NCBI RefSeq assembly: GCF_004614185.1 | Contig: NZ_SPVF01000274.1 | Span: 1-57,018 of the forward strand | From: Zemynaea arenosa | GTDB lineage: Bacteria; Pseudomonadota; Gammaproteobacteria; Burkholderiales; Burkholderiaceae_D | Direction: 5' to 3' | Length of the DNA stretch: 57,018 bases | Shown here: in pieces, positions 46,949-55,691 of the stretch | Position numbering within the stretch: position 1 is the stretch's first letter | Layout of the letters: every line of letters begins with the position of its first letter | Program-made: the position numbers and the translations under genes | Notes under the pieces: model-generated | The model's input: the letters and a program-made list of their open reading frames with translations, nothing else | What the model was told of the DNA's origin: nothing | Database searches by the model: none

Positions 46949-48079
46949 ATGCCCATCAAGATCAGCAGCCAGTTCGATGCTGGCGCCATCGATGTCGTCA
47001 GCGCCACAAGCGCCAGCGCCATCGACCTGAACATCCGCAAGGACAACGCCGCGGACATCACCCAGTGGTTCTACTTCCGCCTGCAGGGCGCGGCCAACGA
47101 GGCCTGCACCATCCGCTTCCTGAACGCGGGCCAGGCGGCCTACCCGGCGGGCTGGGAAGGCTACAACGCCATGGCCAGCTACGACCGCGTGCACTGGTTC
47201 CGCGCGCCGACCACCTTCGACGGCAGCGTGATGACCATCTCACACACGCCGGAAGCCGACAGCATCTACTACGCCTATTTCGAGCCCTACACGTGGGAGC
47301 GCCACCTGGAGCTGCTGGACCGCGCGCAGCTGTCCGAGCATGTGCGCATGCTGGACCTGGGCTCGACTCTCGATGGCCGCGACTTCAACATGCTGGTGAT
47401 CGGCGATGCCGAAAGCGCGCGCAAGAAAGTGTGGGTCATCGCCCGCCAGCACCCCGGCGAGACGATGGCCGAGTGGTTCGTGGAAGGCATGCTCGATGCG
47501 CTGCTCGACCCGGCCGACCCGTTCGGCCGCCAGCTGCTGAAGGAAGCGGTGTTCTACGTGGTGCCCAACATGAACCCGGACGGCTCCGTGCGCGGCAACC
47601 TGCGCACCAATGCCGCCGGCGCGAACCTGAACCGCGAGTGGAACACGCCGACCATGGAGCGCAGCCCCGAGGTCTACCTCGTCAAACACAAGATGAAGGA
47701 AACCGGCTGCGACCTGTTCCTGGACGTGCACGGCGACGAGGGCCTGCCCTACGTGTTCACGGCGGGCAGCGGCGCCCTGCCCACCTTCACCGCCGAACAG
47801 GCGGCGCAGGAGAAGGCCTTCGAGCAGGCCTTCATGATCGCCAGCCCGGACTTCCAGGTCGAACACGGCTACCCCGAGTCGCCGTACACGGACGAAGTGC
47901 TGACCATGGGTTCTCCGCACATCACCCACGCATTTGGGTGCCTGTCGCTGACGCTGGAGCTGCCCTTCAAGGACAACGCCAACGACCCCGATCCGGAGAC
48001 TGGCTGGAACGGCGCCCGCAGTGCGCGCCTCGGCGCCGCGGTGCTGCAGCCGATCCTGCAGGCGATCCGCGCCGCATAA
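46949..48079 (+). CDS. M14 carboxypeptidase, cytosolic carboxypeptidase-like
   Basis: A 376-residue zinc carboxypeptidase. An N-terminal beta domain (residues 1-115) of the cytosolic-carboxypeptidase type precedes the catalytic domain with zinc ligands His168 and Glu171 in RQHPGETMAEW and His261 in LDVHGDE, substrate residues in NMNPDGSVRGNLRTN and NLNREW, and the general base Glu337 in LTLELPFKD. No signal peptide. Eukaryotic relatives remove glutamates from tubulin; bacterial substrates are unknown. Start MPIKISSQF fits the family; the 163-bp gap before it holds nothing I can identify. Confidence 0.88.
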   Translation: MPIKISSQFDAGAIDVVSATSASAIDLNIRKDNAADITQWFYFRLQGAANEACTIRFLNAGQAAYPAGWEGYNAMASYDRVHWFRAPTTFDGSVMTISHTPEADSIYYAYFEPYTWERHLELLDRAQLSEHVRMLDLGSTLDGRDFNMLVIGDAESARKKVWVIARQHPGETMAEWFVEGMLDALLDPADPFGRQLLKEAVFYVVPNMNPDGSVRGNLRTNAAGANLNREWNTPTMERSPEVYLVKHKMKETGCDLFLDVHGDEGLPYVFTAGSGALPTFTAEQAAQEKAFEQAFMIASPDFQVEHGYPESPYTDEVLTMGSPHITHAFGCLSLTLELPFKDNANDPDPETGWNGARSARLGAAVLQPILQAIRAA

Positions 48080-48090
48080 GCGCGGTCCGA

Positions 48091-48118
48091 GTGGTGCGGC
48101 GTGCAAAGGCCGCACCAC
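48091..48118 (+). terminator. Hairpin after the M14 carboxypeptidase gene
   Basis: A perfect 10-bp stem (GTGGTGCGGC / GCCGCACCAC) with an 8-base loop lies 12 bases after the stop. The nearest T run (48134-48138) is 15 bases further, so termination efficiency is uncertain. Confidence 0.5.
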
Positions 48119-48136
48119 GGCTCCAGGCTCGTGTTT

Positions 48137-48150
48137 TTGATCTAGAGCAA
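48137..48150 (+). promoter_or_regulatory. FNR/ANR-like box upstream of the OmpW gene
   Basis: TTGAT-CTAG-AGCAA differs from the FNR consensus TTGAT-N4-ATCAA at one base. Its centre is about 41 bases before a possible start near 48185, downstream of TCAATA (48169-48174), the geometry of a class II FNR promoter. FNR control of ompW is known in E. coli. Confidence 0.5.
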
Positions 48151-48214
48151 GGAAACGATTGCGCTGCATCAATAGACTTCATCGTGTACCAACAACAAAA
48201 CGATGAAGGACATC

Positions 48215-48823
48215 ATGAAAGCATTGATCGCAGTTCTGGCCGCCGCCACTGGTCTCGTTTCGAACATCGCCGCCGCACAGGAATCGCCCTGGCTGGTGCG
48301 CGCCCGCGCCGTGAACATCTCGCCCGCGGACAAATCGGATGCAGTGGGCGGCACGGGCGCGGCGGACCGCATCACCGTGGCCAGCAAGACCATCCCGGAA
48401 GTCGACATCTCGTACTTCCTCACCCCGAACATCGCCGCGGAACTGATCCTGACCTACCCGCAGAAGCACTCGGTGTACCTGGACGGCGCGGAAATCGGCA
48501 GCTTCAAGCATCTGCCGCCGACGCTGACCGCGCAGTACCACTTCGCGCCGGGCACCGGCATCGACCCGTACCTGGGCGCGGGCGTCAACTACACCCGCAT
48601 CTCCAGCGTGAACCTGCTGGGCGGGAAAGGTGGATTGGAAAAGGATTCCTTCGGCTTTGCGCTGCAAGCCGGCGTGGACTTCAAGCTGGATAAGAACTGG
48701 TCCATCAACGTGGACGTGAAGAAGGTGCAGATCCGCTCGGACGTGACCATCTCCGGCGCCAAGGCCAGCGCGGTCAAGGTGGATCCGGTGCTGTTCGGCG
48801 TGGGCGTGGGTTACCGCTTCTGA
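48215..48823 (+). CDS. ompW: OmpW family outer-membrane protein
   Basis: A 202-residue small barrel with signal peptide (MKALIAVLAAATGLVSNIAAA). OmpW-type blocks are WLVRARAVNISPADKS, EVDISYFLTPNIAAELILTYPQKH, LPPTLTAQYHF, YLGAGVNYT and the end KVDPVLFGVGVGYRF with C-terminal Phe. The second ATG (48215) follows AAGGA, so I prefer it over 48203. OmpW forms a hydrophobic channel in the outer membrane. An FNR-like box upstream and a terminator downstream make it a single-gene unit. Confidence 0.93.
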   Translation: MKALIAVLAAATGLVSNIAAAQESPWLVRARAVNISPADKSDAVGGTGAADRITVASKTIPEVDISYFLTPNIAAELILTYPQKHSVYLDGAEIGSFKHLPPTLTAQYHFAPGTGIDPYLGAGVNYTRISSVNLLGGKGGLEKDSFGFALQAGVDFKLDKNWSINVDVKKVQIRSDVTISGAKASAVKVDPVLFGVGVGYRF

Positions 48824-48879
48824 AGTTCGTAGTACGGATTTATTGCTTCCTCACCGTCTCCATAACGGAGGCTTCTTCG

Positions 48880-48908
48880 CGGCGGAGTTTCGGCTCCGCC
48901 GTTTTTTT
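48880..48908 (+). terminator. Rho-independent terminator of the OmpW gene
   Basis: An 8-bp GC-rich stem (CGGCGGAG / CTCCGCCG) with loop TTTCGG is followed by seven T residues. It lies 57 bases after the OmpW stop and just before the convergent pmbA stop. Confidence 0.9.
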
Positions 48909-48919
48909 GGCCAGTAAGC

Positions 48920-50272
48920 TTAGCTGCCCGCGACGACCATGCTCTCGATGAGGATCGAGCCGGTTTCCTTGTTCCCGCGGATCAGGGTGTCGTTGCCGAT
49001 GGCGGCAATCTGCTCGAACATGGTCTTCATGTTCCCGGCAATGGTGATCTCTTCCACCGGATACTGGATCACGCCGTTCTCGACCCAGTAACCCGCCGCG
49101 CCGCGCGAATAGTCCCCGGTGACGTAATTGGTGCCCTGCCCCATCAGCTCCGTGACCAGCAGGCCGGTGCCCATCTTGCGCAGCATGCCCTCGAAAGTGT
49201 CTTCGGCCGCCGTCAGCGTGGACTGCATGGTCAGGTTATGCGAGCCGCCCGCATTCCCGGTGGTCTTCATGCCCAGCTTGCGCGCCGAGTACGAGGACAG
49301 GAAGTAGCCCTGCACCACGCCATCCTTGACGACGTCGCGCCGCACGGTGCGCACGCCTTCTTCATCAAACGCCGCCGAACCGACGCCGCCGACAATGTGC
49401 GGGTCCTCGACGATCTGGATATGTTCCGGGAACACCCGCTTGCCCAGCGAATCGAGCAGAAAGCTCGACTTGCGGTACAGCGAGCCGCCCGACGTGGCCT
49501 GCACGAAGGCGCCCAGCAGGCCGGCGGCCAGCGGCGCCTCGAACAGCACCGGGCAGGTGCGCGTATCGAGCTTGCGCGCGTGCAGGCGGGCCAGCGCGCG
49601 CTGGGCGGCGTAGCGGCCCACGTCTTCCGGCTGCGCCATGCGCTTGGGATCGCGCACGGAGGTGTACCAGTCGTCGCGCTGCATATGGTTGCCACGGCCC
49701 GCGATCGGCGCCACCGACAGCGTGTGGCGCGAGAACGGATAGCCGCCCACGAAGCCGCGCGAGTTGGCCGAGACGAAGTGCGACTGCTGCAGGTGCAGGC
49801 TGGCGCCCTCGCTGTTGGTGATGCGCTTGTCGACCGCGAAGGCCGCGTCCTCGGCGCGCTTGGCGAATGCCACCGCCTCCTCGGTGCTCATGGCCCAAGG
49901 GTAGAACAGCTGCAGGTCGCGCGGATTCATCTCCAGCATGTCGGCATCGGCCAGGCCGGCGCAGTCGTCCTCCGCGGTGAAGCGGGCAATGTTGTAGGCC
50001 GCGTCCACGGTGGCGCGCAGCGAGGCGGCCGAGAAGTCCGAGGTGCTGGCGTTGCCGCGCTTCTGGCCCAGGTAGACCGTCACGCCCAGCCCCTTGTCCT
50101 TGTTCTGCTCAATGGTCTCGATGTTGCCCTTGCGGACCGACACCGACAGCCCGCTGCCCTCGCTGATCTCGACGGCGGCGTCGCTGGCGCCCTTCTCGCG
50201 CGCATAGGCCAGCACGTCCTGCGCATAGCCCCTGAGCTGGTCCTGGGTCAGGCTGAAAACGGAGTCGGTCAT
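48920..50272 (-). CDS. pmbA: TldE/PmbA family metalloprotease subunit
   Basis: A 450-residue member of the TldD/PmbA (TldE) family. VEISEGSGLSVSVRKGNIETIEQNKDKGLGVTVYLG is the N-terminal domain; MGTGLLVTELMGQGTNYVTGDYSRGAAGYWVENG is the C-terminal core. PmbA partners with TldD, which holds the zinc site, to degrade unfolded peptides and mature microcins. tldD is not in the window. Start MTDSVFSL set by family; an upstream start would add 12 residues. Divergent from darP. Confidence 0.96.
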   Translation of the reverse strand: MTDSVFSLTQDQLRGYAQDVLAYAREKGASDAAVEISEGSGLSVSVRKGNIETIEQNKDKGLGVTVYLGQKRGNASTSDFSAASLRATVDAAYNIARFTAEDDCAGLADADMLEMNPRDLQLFYPWAMSTEEAVAFAKRAEDAAFAVDKRITNSEGASLHLQQSHFVSANSRGFVGGYPFSRHTLSVAPIAGRGNHMQRDDWYTSVRDPKRMAQPEDVGRYAAQRALARLHARKLDTRTCPVLFEAPLAAGLLGAFVQATSGGSLYRKSSFLLDSLGKRVFPEHIQIVEDPHIVGGVGSAAFDEEGVRTVRRDVVKDGVVQGYFLSSYSARKLGMKTTGNAGGSHNLTMQSTLTAAEDTFEGMLRKMGTGLLVTELMGQGTNYVTGDYSRGAAGYWVENGVIQYPVEEITIAGNMKTMFEQIAAIGNDTLIRGNKETGSILIESMVVAGS

Positions 50273-50362
50273 TGTCGTCTGTCGGCGGTCTTGTAAAGCG
50301 GGTATCATAGCAGCCGTTGACCAATTTTGACCGATTGCCCCTCTTCAATCGGATTCCCAGCC

Positions 50363-50971
50363 ATGCCAAATCCAAACCGCGGCTCCGTCGGCTTCCAGTC
50401 GTCCGAGTTCGAGCAGGAGTACGAACGTCCTTCCAAGTCCGAAATGAAGCGCCAGATGACCGAGCTGCAGAAGCTCGGCGAAGAACTGGTGGAGAGCCCG
50501 CGCGACCGCGTCAAGCGCGTGCCGATGCCGGACGACCTGCGCGACGCCATCCTCACCTGCCAGGGCATCAAGGACCACGGCGGCCGCCGGCGCCAGCTCC
50601 AGTTCGTGGGCAAGAAGATGCGCGACCTGGAACCGGAAGAAGTCGACGCGATCCGCCGCACCATCGAAGGCTGGCGCGGCGCGTCGAAAGCCGAAACGGC
50701 GGCCCTGCACGCGATCGAGCGCAAGCGCGAACGCCTGCTCGCGGATGACAAGGCCCTGACCCAGCTGATGGAAGAGCACCCGGAGCTGGACGTGCAGCAG
50801 CTGCGCACCCTGATCCGCAACGCGCGCAAGGAGCAGGCGGAGAACAAGCCGCCCAAGGCCTACCGCGAGATCTTCCAGCTGTTGAAAGGGCTGGCCGCAC
50901 CGGCTGCCGCTGCGGCCTCCGATGACGAGGAAGACCTCGACGAGGACGACGACGAGGACAGCGATGAGTGA
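50363..50971 (+). CDS. darP: Ribosome-associated protein DarP (YjgA, DUF615)
   Basis: A 202-residue DUF615 protein. PSKSEMKRQMTELQKLGEELV, KRVPMPDDLRDAI, GGRRRQLQFVGKKMRD and LIRNARKEQAENKPPKAYREIFQ are family blocks, and an acidic Asp/Glu tail (residues 184-202) ends the chain. DarP binds the 50S subunit and aids late assembly around the peptidyl-transferase centre. The stop lies 8 bases inside mog. The pmbA/darP divergent layout is common in beta- and gammaproteobacteria. Confidence 0.95.
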   Translation: MPNPNRGSVGFQSSEFEQEYERPSKSEMKRQMTELQKLGEELVESPRDRVKRVPMPDDLRDAILTCQGIKDHGGRRRQLQFVGKKMRDLEPEEVDAIRRTIEGWRGASKAETAALHAIERKRERLLADDKALTQLMEEHPELDVQQLRTLIRNARKEQAENKPPKAYREIFQLLKGLAAPAAAAASDDEEDLDEDDDEDSDE

Positions 50972-51566
50972 GCTGGTGATCGGGCTGGTCTCGATCTCGG
51001 ACCGCGCCAGCGGCGGCGTGTACGAGGACAAGGGCATCCCCGCCCTGCAGGACTGGCTGTCCACCGCGTTGACCACGTCCTACCGCATCGAGACCCGTCT
51101 GATTCCCGATGAGCGCTCCGCCATCGAGGCCACGCTGATCGAGCTGGTGGACGGCGCCCAGTGCCACCTGGTGCTGACCACCGGCGGCACCGGCCCGGCG
51201 CGGCGCGATGTCACCCCGGAGGCCACGCTGGCCGTGGGCACCAAGGAGATGCCGGGCTTCGGTGAGCAGATGCGCCAGGTGAGCCTGAAGTTCGTCCCCA
51301 CGGCGATCCTCTCGCGCCAGGTGGCCGTGATCCGCGAAACGCCCACGCACGCGGCCCTCATCATGAACCTGCCCGGCCAGCCCAAGGCTATCAAGGAAAC
51401 GCTGGAAGGCCTCAAGGATTCCGACGGCAAGGTGGTGGTGAACGGCGTGTTCGCGGCCGTCCCCTACTGCATCGACCTGATCGGGGGCCCGTACATGGAG
51501 ACCGATCCCGCCGTATGCGCTGCCTGGCGCCCCAAGAATGCGGTTCGCCCCCAAGGACAATCATGA
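50964..51566 (+). CDS. mog: Molybdopterin adenylyltransferase
   Basis: A 200-residue MogA-type protein. LVIGLVSISDRASGGVYEDKGIP, VLTTGGTGPARRDVTPEAT and IMNLPGQPKAIKE are diagnostic. It adenylates molybdopterin before molybdate insertion in cofactor biosynthesis. The start overlaps darP by 8 bases and its stop overlaps the esterase start by ATGA, so three genes form an operon. Confidence 0.95.
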   Translation: MSELVIGLVSISDRASGGVYEDKGIPALQDWLSTALTTSYRIETRLIPDERSAIEATLIELVDGAQCHLVLTTGGTGPARRDVTPEATLAVGTKEMPGFGEQMRQVSLKFVPTAILSRQVAVIRETPTHAALIMNLPGQPKAIKETLEGLKDSDGKVVVNGVFAAVPYCIDLIGGPYMETDPAVCAAWRPKNAVRPQGQS

Positions 51567-52231
51567 GCAATCTGCTGGACCACATCGAAATCGAAACCAG
51601 GCCAAATCCCGAGATCTCGGTGATCTGGCTGCACGGCCTGGGCGCGGACGGCAACGACTTCGTGCCCATCGTGCAGGAGCTGGACCTGGCGGGCCTGCCC
51701 GGCATCCGCTTCCTGTTCCCGCATGCGCCCACGATGCCGGTGACGATCAACGGCGGCTACGTGATGCGCGCGTGGTACGACATCCTCGGCACGGAGCTCA
51801 TTCGTCAGGAAGACGAAGGGGGCCTGCGCTCTTCGCAAAAGCTGGTGGAAGCCTTCATCGCGCATGAGAAGGCGCGCGGCATTCCGGCCGCGCGCATCAT
51901 CCTGGCTGGCTTCTCGCAAGGCTGCGCGATGACGCTGCAGGCGGGCCTGCGGCATCCGGAACAGCTGGCGGGGATGATCTGCATGTCCGGCTACCTGCCG
52001 CTGCACACGGTGGCCGCCGCCGAGCGCACCGTGGAGAGCACCGGCACCCCGATCTTCATGGCCCACGGCCGCATGGACCCCGTGGTGCCCTACGTGCGCG
52101 GCACCCAGTCGCGTGACCTGCTGCAGCAGCTGGGCTACCAGATCGAGTGGCACGAGTACCCGATGCAGCACTCGGTGTGCGCGGAAGAAGTGGCCGACCT
52201 CTCGGCCTGGCTGAAGAAGACGCTCAGCTGA
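51563..52231 (+). CDS. Carboxylesterase/phospholipase family hydrolase
   Basis: A 222-residue alpha/beta hydrolase of the abhydrolase_2 type. LHGLGADGNDF forms the oxyanion region, nucleophile Ser118 is in GFSQGCAM, Asp172 in GRMDPVVPY and His203 in PMQHSV complete the triad. Pseudomonas esterase EstB and eukaryotic acyl-protein thioesterases are similar in plan. It has no signal peptide. It is the third gene of the darP-mog operon and abuts the next convergent stop. Confidence 0.92.
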   Translation: MSNLLDHIEIETRPNPEISVIWLHGLGADGNDFVPIVQELDLAGLPGIRFLFPHAPTMPVTINGGYVMRAWYDILGTELIRQEDEGGLRSSQKLVEAFIAHEKARGIPAARIILAGFSQGCAMTLQAGLRHPEQLAGMICMSGYLPLHTVAAAERTVESTGTPIFMAHGRMDPVVPYVRGTQSRDLLQQLGYQIEWHEYPMQHSVCAEEVADLSAWLKKTLS

Positions 52232-52789
52232 TCAAGGCAGCGGCGCGGCGCTGGACTCCGGCGCCGGCGTCTGCGCGCCGTTCATTACCATCGCCAGCAG
52301 GGTGTAGTAACCGTTCAGGGCCATCAGGTCCATGACGCCCTGCTCGCCGAACAGCGCCAGCGCGCGGTTCCAGGTGTCGTCCTGCACCTTTTTGTTGACC
52401 ACCAGTTCGAGGCTGAAGTCGTACACGGCGACTTCGTCGTCCTGCAATCGCGCGGGCCGCTCCCAGCGCGCCACCGCATCGATCACTTCTTGCGGCACGC
52501 CCGCCTCCAGCGCGATCGGCGCGTGGATGGCCCACTCCACCTGCTGGTCCCACTCGCGCGCCACCAGCAGGATCACCAGCTCCGACAGACGCGTGCCGAT
52601 GGCGCTGCGAAAGCGCAGGTACTCGCCCATGCGCTGCGCGTGCTCCATCAGCTCGGGGCTGCGCAGGAGCGGGACGAAAGGCCCGACCAGCGCGCCGCGC
52701 GGACCGTCGATGACGGCTTGCGCGGCCTCGCGCTGGGCGCTGGTGAGGCGGCGGTCGGGGATGGGCGGGAGGCGGTCATGGGAGCTCAT
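52232..52789 (-). CDS. Carboxymuconolactone decarboxylase family protein
   Basis: A 185-residue helical protein of the CMD/AhpD-like superfamily. YLRFRSAIGTRLSELVILLVAREWDQQVEWAIHAPIALEAGVPQEVIDAVA is the core; the AhpD CxxC motif is absent, since the segment reads EWAIHAPI. So it is closer to the decarboxylase branch than to peroxidase-coupled AhpD. ATG 52789 has AAGG upstream; a GTG 9 bases earlier is possible. Substrate unknown. Confidence 0.85.
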   Translation of the reverse strand: MSSHDRLPPIPDRRLTSAQREAAQAVIDGPRGALVGPFVPLLRSPELMEHAQRMGEYLRFRSAIGTRLSELVILLVAREWDQQVEWAIHAPIALEAGVPQEVIDAVARWERPARLQDDEVAVYDFSLELVVNKKVQDDTWNRALALFGEQGVMDLMALNGYYTLLAMVMNGAQTPAPESSAAPLP

Positions 52790-52857
52790 AAGCGGCACCT
52801 TACGACCGTGGCGTTAATGCGTCAATCGCGCCAATCAAGTGTGCGCGGGGCTGCAGC

Positions 52858-53346
52858 TCAGCCGTTCACAGGGACCATCAGTTCGATGGTCCCGAAGCCC
52901 GTCTGCGGATCGAAATCCGCGCCATAGTGCTCGACCCACGGCGCCTCGGCGGGCCGCGCCCCGGAATTGGGCAGCCACACGTGCACGATGGCGTTCCACG
53001 TCTGCGTGACGCCGGAGACGTGGCCCTCGTGCCGGAACACCGCGTAGCGCTGCGGCGCCAACTCCAGCTGCTGCAGCATGCCGGGCAGGCCATTGAAGGT
53101 CGAGACCTCGACCGCGCACATGTAGTTCATCTCTTGCCCCGGCCCGCCGTTGATCACGACGCCGTAGCAGTCCCGCCCCTGCTGCGCCGCCAGGGTGCCG
53201 ATGTAGGGCGCGAAGCGCTGCCACATCGGCGGGATGCTCTCCGGGCTGTTGTTGGGCATGCGCTCGCGCAGGCCGGCCAGCCGCATGGCGCGGCCCTCGA
53301 CGATGCGCGGGGTGCCCGGCTGGGCGGCGTTGGAAGTCGTGTCCAT
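52858..53346 (-). CDS. GyrI-like (AraC effector-binding fold) protein
   Basis: A 162-residue SHS2/GyrI-like domain protein without a DNA-binding domain. VEGRAMRLAGLRERMPN, PMWQRFAPYIG, YGVVINGGPGQEMNYMCAVEV, YAVFRHEGHVSGVTQTWNAIVHVWLPNSG and FGTIELMVPV follow the family pattern. An AAAGGAG ribosome site precedes the start. Such stand-alone proteins bind small molecules or gyrase. No partner gene is evident. Confidence 0.85.
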   Translation of the reverse strand: MDTTSNAAQPGTPRIVEGRAMRLAGLRERMPNNSPESIPPMWQRFAPYIGTLAAQQGRDCYGVVINGGPGQEMNYMCAVEVSTFNGLPGMLQQLELAPQRYAVFRHEGHVSGVTQTWNAIVHVWLPNSGARPAEAPWVEHYGADFDPQTGFGTIELMVPVNG

Positions 53347-53526
53347 GAGCGTCTCCTTTGTCGATGTGTCGATGTGCGCAGCTTAGCGCCACCAAATCCG
53401 TTGTATTTGATCGCGCTTGCGCAAGCCCTGCGCACAAATACTCACACGCTTTTAAGCGTGGATCAAAACCTGTGCGCGCCGGGCGCGATACGTTGAGCTT
53501 TCACAACTTCCCTCAGGAAAGACCAC

Positions 53527-54861
53527 ATGACCTCTATCATGCACCGGCACCTCCGCCAGACGCCCGTCACCGCAGTCGGTGCCAGCGGCCTTTCGATCAC
53601 GGACAGCGCGGGCCGCCGCTACCTCGATGCCAGCGGCGGCGCGGCCGTGTCCTCGCTGGGGCATGGGCACCCGGAGGTGCTGGCGGCAGTGCACGCGCAG
53701 CTGGACAAAGTGGCCTACGCGCACACCGCGTTCTTTACCACCGAGGTGGCCGAGGAACTGGCCATGCGCCTGGCCTTCAACGCGCCGGGCGGCGAGAGCG
53801 AGGTGTATTTGTGTTCGGGCGGGTCGGAGGCGATGGAGACGGCGCTCAAGCTGGCGCGCCAGTACTTCGTGGAGACCGGCCAGCCACAGCGCGGCCGCTT
53901 TATCGCACGCCGCCAGAGCTACCACGGGAATACGCTGGGCGCACTGGCGGTGGGCGGCAATGAGCTGCGCCGCAAGGCCTTCGCACCGCTGCTGATGGAC
54001 GTGGTGCGCGTCGCGGAATGCTACGAGTACCGCAACCGCCCCGAGACGCAGACCCGCGACCAGTACACCACTGTGCTGCTGGATGAACTGGAGCAGGCCA
54101 TAGTGAGGGCCGGGCCGGAAACGCTGATCGGCTTCGTGGCCGAGCCGGTGGTCGGCGCCACGCTGGGCGCGGTGCCGCCTACGCCCGGCTACTTCCGCGG
54201 CGTGCGGGCGCTGTGTGACAAATACGGGATCCTGTTTATCGCCGATGAAGTCATGTGCGGGATGGGCCGCTGCGGCACCCTGTACGCCATCGAGCAGGAT
54301 GGCGTGGTGCCGGACATCGTCACCGTGGCCAAGGGCCTCGGCGCGGGCTACCAGCCGATCGGCGCGGTCCTGGCGCGCAAGTACATCGCGCAGGCCATCC
54401 GCGCGGGCAGCGGCATCTTCCAGCACGGACACACCTACATCGGGCACCCATGCGCCGCGGCGGCCGCGCTGGCGGTGCAGAAGATCATCGAGCGGGACAA
54501 GCTGCTGGACGTGGTGAAGGCGCGCGGCGCCACCCTGCGCGCACTGTTGCGCGAGGCCTTCGGCAGCCATCCGCACGTGGGCGACATCCGCGGGCGCGGG
54601 CTGTTCCTGGGACTGGAGCTGGTGGAGGACCGCATCAGCCGCCGCCCCTTCCCGGCCGCGTGCAAGCTGCACGCGGCGGTCAAGGTGGCGGCCTTCGAAC
54701 GGGGGCTGATCGTGTATCCGATGGGCGGGACCATCGACGGCGAACGGGGCGACCATGTGCTGCTTGCCCCGCCCTTCATCGTATCGGACGGCGAACTGGG
54801 AGACATCGTCACCCGGCTCGCCGATGCGCTGCGGGCGGCGCTGGCTCAGGTGCGTTTGTAG
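53527..54861 (+). CDS. Class III (PLP-dependent) aminotransferase
   Basis: A 444-residue fold-type I aminotransferase. PLP Lys269 lies in TVAKGLGAGYQPIGA, Asp240 in ILFIADEV binds the pyridine nitrogen, and SGGSEAMETALKLARQY and YHGNTLGAL are standard. The sequence reads like the omega-amino acid:pyruvate group, but the amine donor cannot be assigned. AGGA lies 8 bases upstream of the ATG. It converges on, and overlaps by 16 bases, the fumarylacetoacetase-family gene. Confidence 0.93.
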   Translation: MTSIMHRHLRQTPVTAVGASGLSITDSAGRRYLDASGGAAVSSLGHGHPEVLAAVHAQLDKVAYAHTAFFTTEVAEELAMRLAFNAPGGESEVYLCSGGSEAMETALKLARQYFVETGQPQRGRFIARRQSYHGNTLGALAVGGNELRRKAFAPLLMDVVRVAECYEYRNRPETQTRDQYTTVLLDELEQAIVRAGPETLIGFVAEPVVGATLGAVPPTPGYFRGVRALCDKYGILFIADEVMCGMGRCGTLYAIEQDGVVPDIVTVAKGLGAGYQPIGAVLARKYIAQAIRAGSGIFQHGHTYIGHPCAAAAALAVQKIIERDKLLDVVKARGATLRALLREAFGSHPHVGDIRGRGLFLGLELVEDRISRRPFPAACKLHAAVKVAAFERGLIVYPMGGTIDGERGDHVLLAPPFIVSDGELGDIVTRLADALRAALAQVRL

Positions 54862-55691
54862 GCCACCACTTCCTGCTGCTGCTCGCCCAGGCCCGGGATG
54901 CCGAGACGGAGCTGGTCGCCCGGCTTGAGGTAGCGCTTGCGCGCCATGCCAACGCCGGGGGGCGTGCCGGTGGCAATCAGGTCGCCGGGTTCCAGCGTCA
55001 TGAACTGCGAGACGTAGCTGACCAGCTGCGCCACCGTGAACACCATGGTGCGCGTGTTCCCGGTCTGCATCCGCTTGCCGTTCAGGTCCAGGTACAGGTC
55101 GAGGTCCTGCTCGTCATAGATCAGGTCCGGCGTTACCAGCCACGGGCCCACGGGGCCGAAGGTGTCGCAGCCCTTGCCCTTGTCCCACTGGCTGCCACGT
55201 TCGAGCTGGAAATTGCGCTCCGAGATGTCGTTGACCACGCAGTAGCCGGCCACGTACTTCAGCGCATCCGCTTCGGACACGTACTGCGCGCGCGTGCCGA
55301 TCACCACGCCCAGCTCCACTTCCCAGTCGGTCTTCTTGGAGCCCGGTGGCAGGATGATCGGATCGTCCGGCCCCGAAAGGCAGCTGATCGCCTTCATGAA
55401 GATGATCGGCTCCGTGGGCACCGGCAGGTTCGACTCGGCCGCGTGATCCGCGTAATTCAGGCCGATGCCGATGAACTTGCGGATGCCGTTCACGGGAACG
55501 CCGATGCGCGGGGTGCCGCGCACTTTCGGCAGCGAGTCCGGATCGATCTTCGCCAGCGCGCGCAGCGCCTTCGGGCTCAATTGCGACGGGTCGATATCGG
55601 GAATGACGGAGGAGAGGTCGCGGATGCGCCCCTCCTCGTCCAGCAGGCCGGGTTTCTCTTTACCCGGCCGGCCGTAGCGGAGCAGTCTCAT
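54846..55691 (-). CDS. Fumarylacetoacetate hydrolase family protein
   Basis: A 281-residue FAH-fold enzyme. FIGIGLNYADHAAESN, EPIIFMKAISCLSGPDDPI, DWEVELGVVIG (metal-binding Glu pair), NDISERNFQ and IATGTPPGVGMARKRYLKPGD are conserved. Members hydrolyse or isomerise beta-diketo or 2-oxo acids; ureidoglycolate lyase or diketo-deoxy-sugar acid hydrolase are possible specificities. The start MRLLRYG has AAGG 6 bases upstream and overlaps the MFS gene by 32 bases, implying co-expression and a transporter-enzyme pair. Confidence 0.9.
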   Translation of the reverse strand: MRLLRYGRPGKEKPGLLDEEGRIRDLSSVIPDIDPSQLSPKALRALAKIDPDSLPKVRGTPRIGVPVNGIRKFIGIGLNYADHAAESNLPVPTEPIIFMKAISCLSGPDDPIILPPGSKKTDWEVELGVVIGTRAQYVSEADALKYVAGYCVVNDISERNFQLERGSQWDKGKGCDTFGPVGPWLVTPDLIYDEQDLDLYLDLNGKRMQTGNTRTMVFTVAQLVSYVSQFMTLEPGDLIATGTPPGVGMARKRYLKPGDQLRLGIPGLGEQQQEVVAYKRT

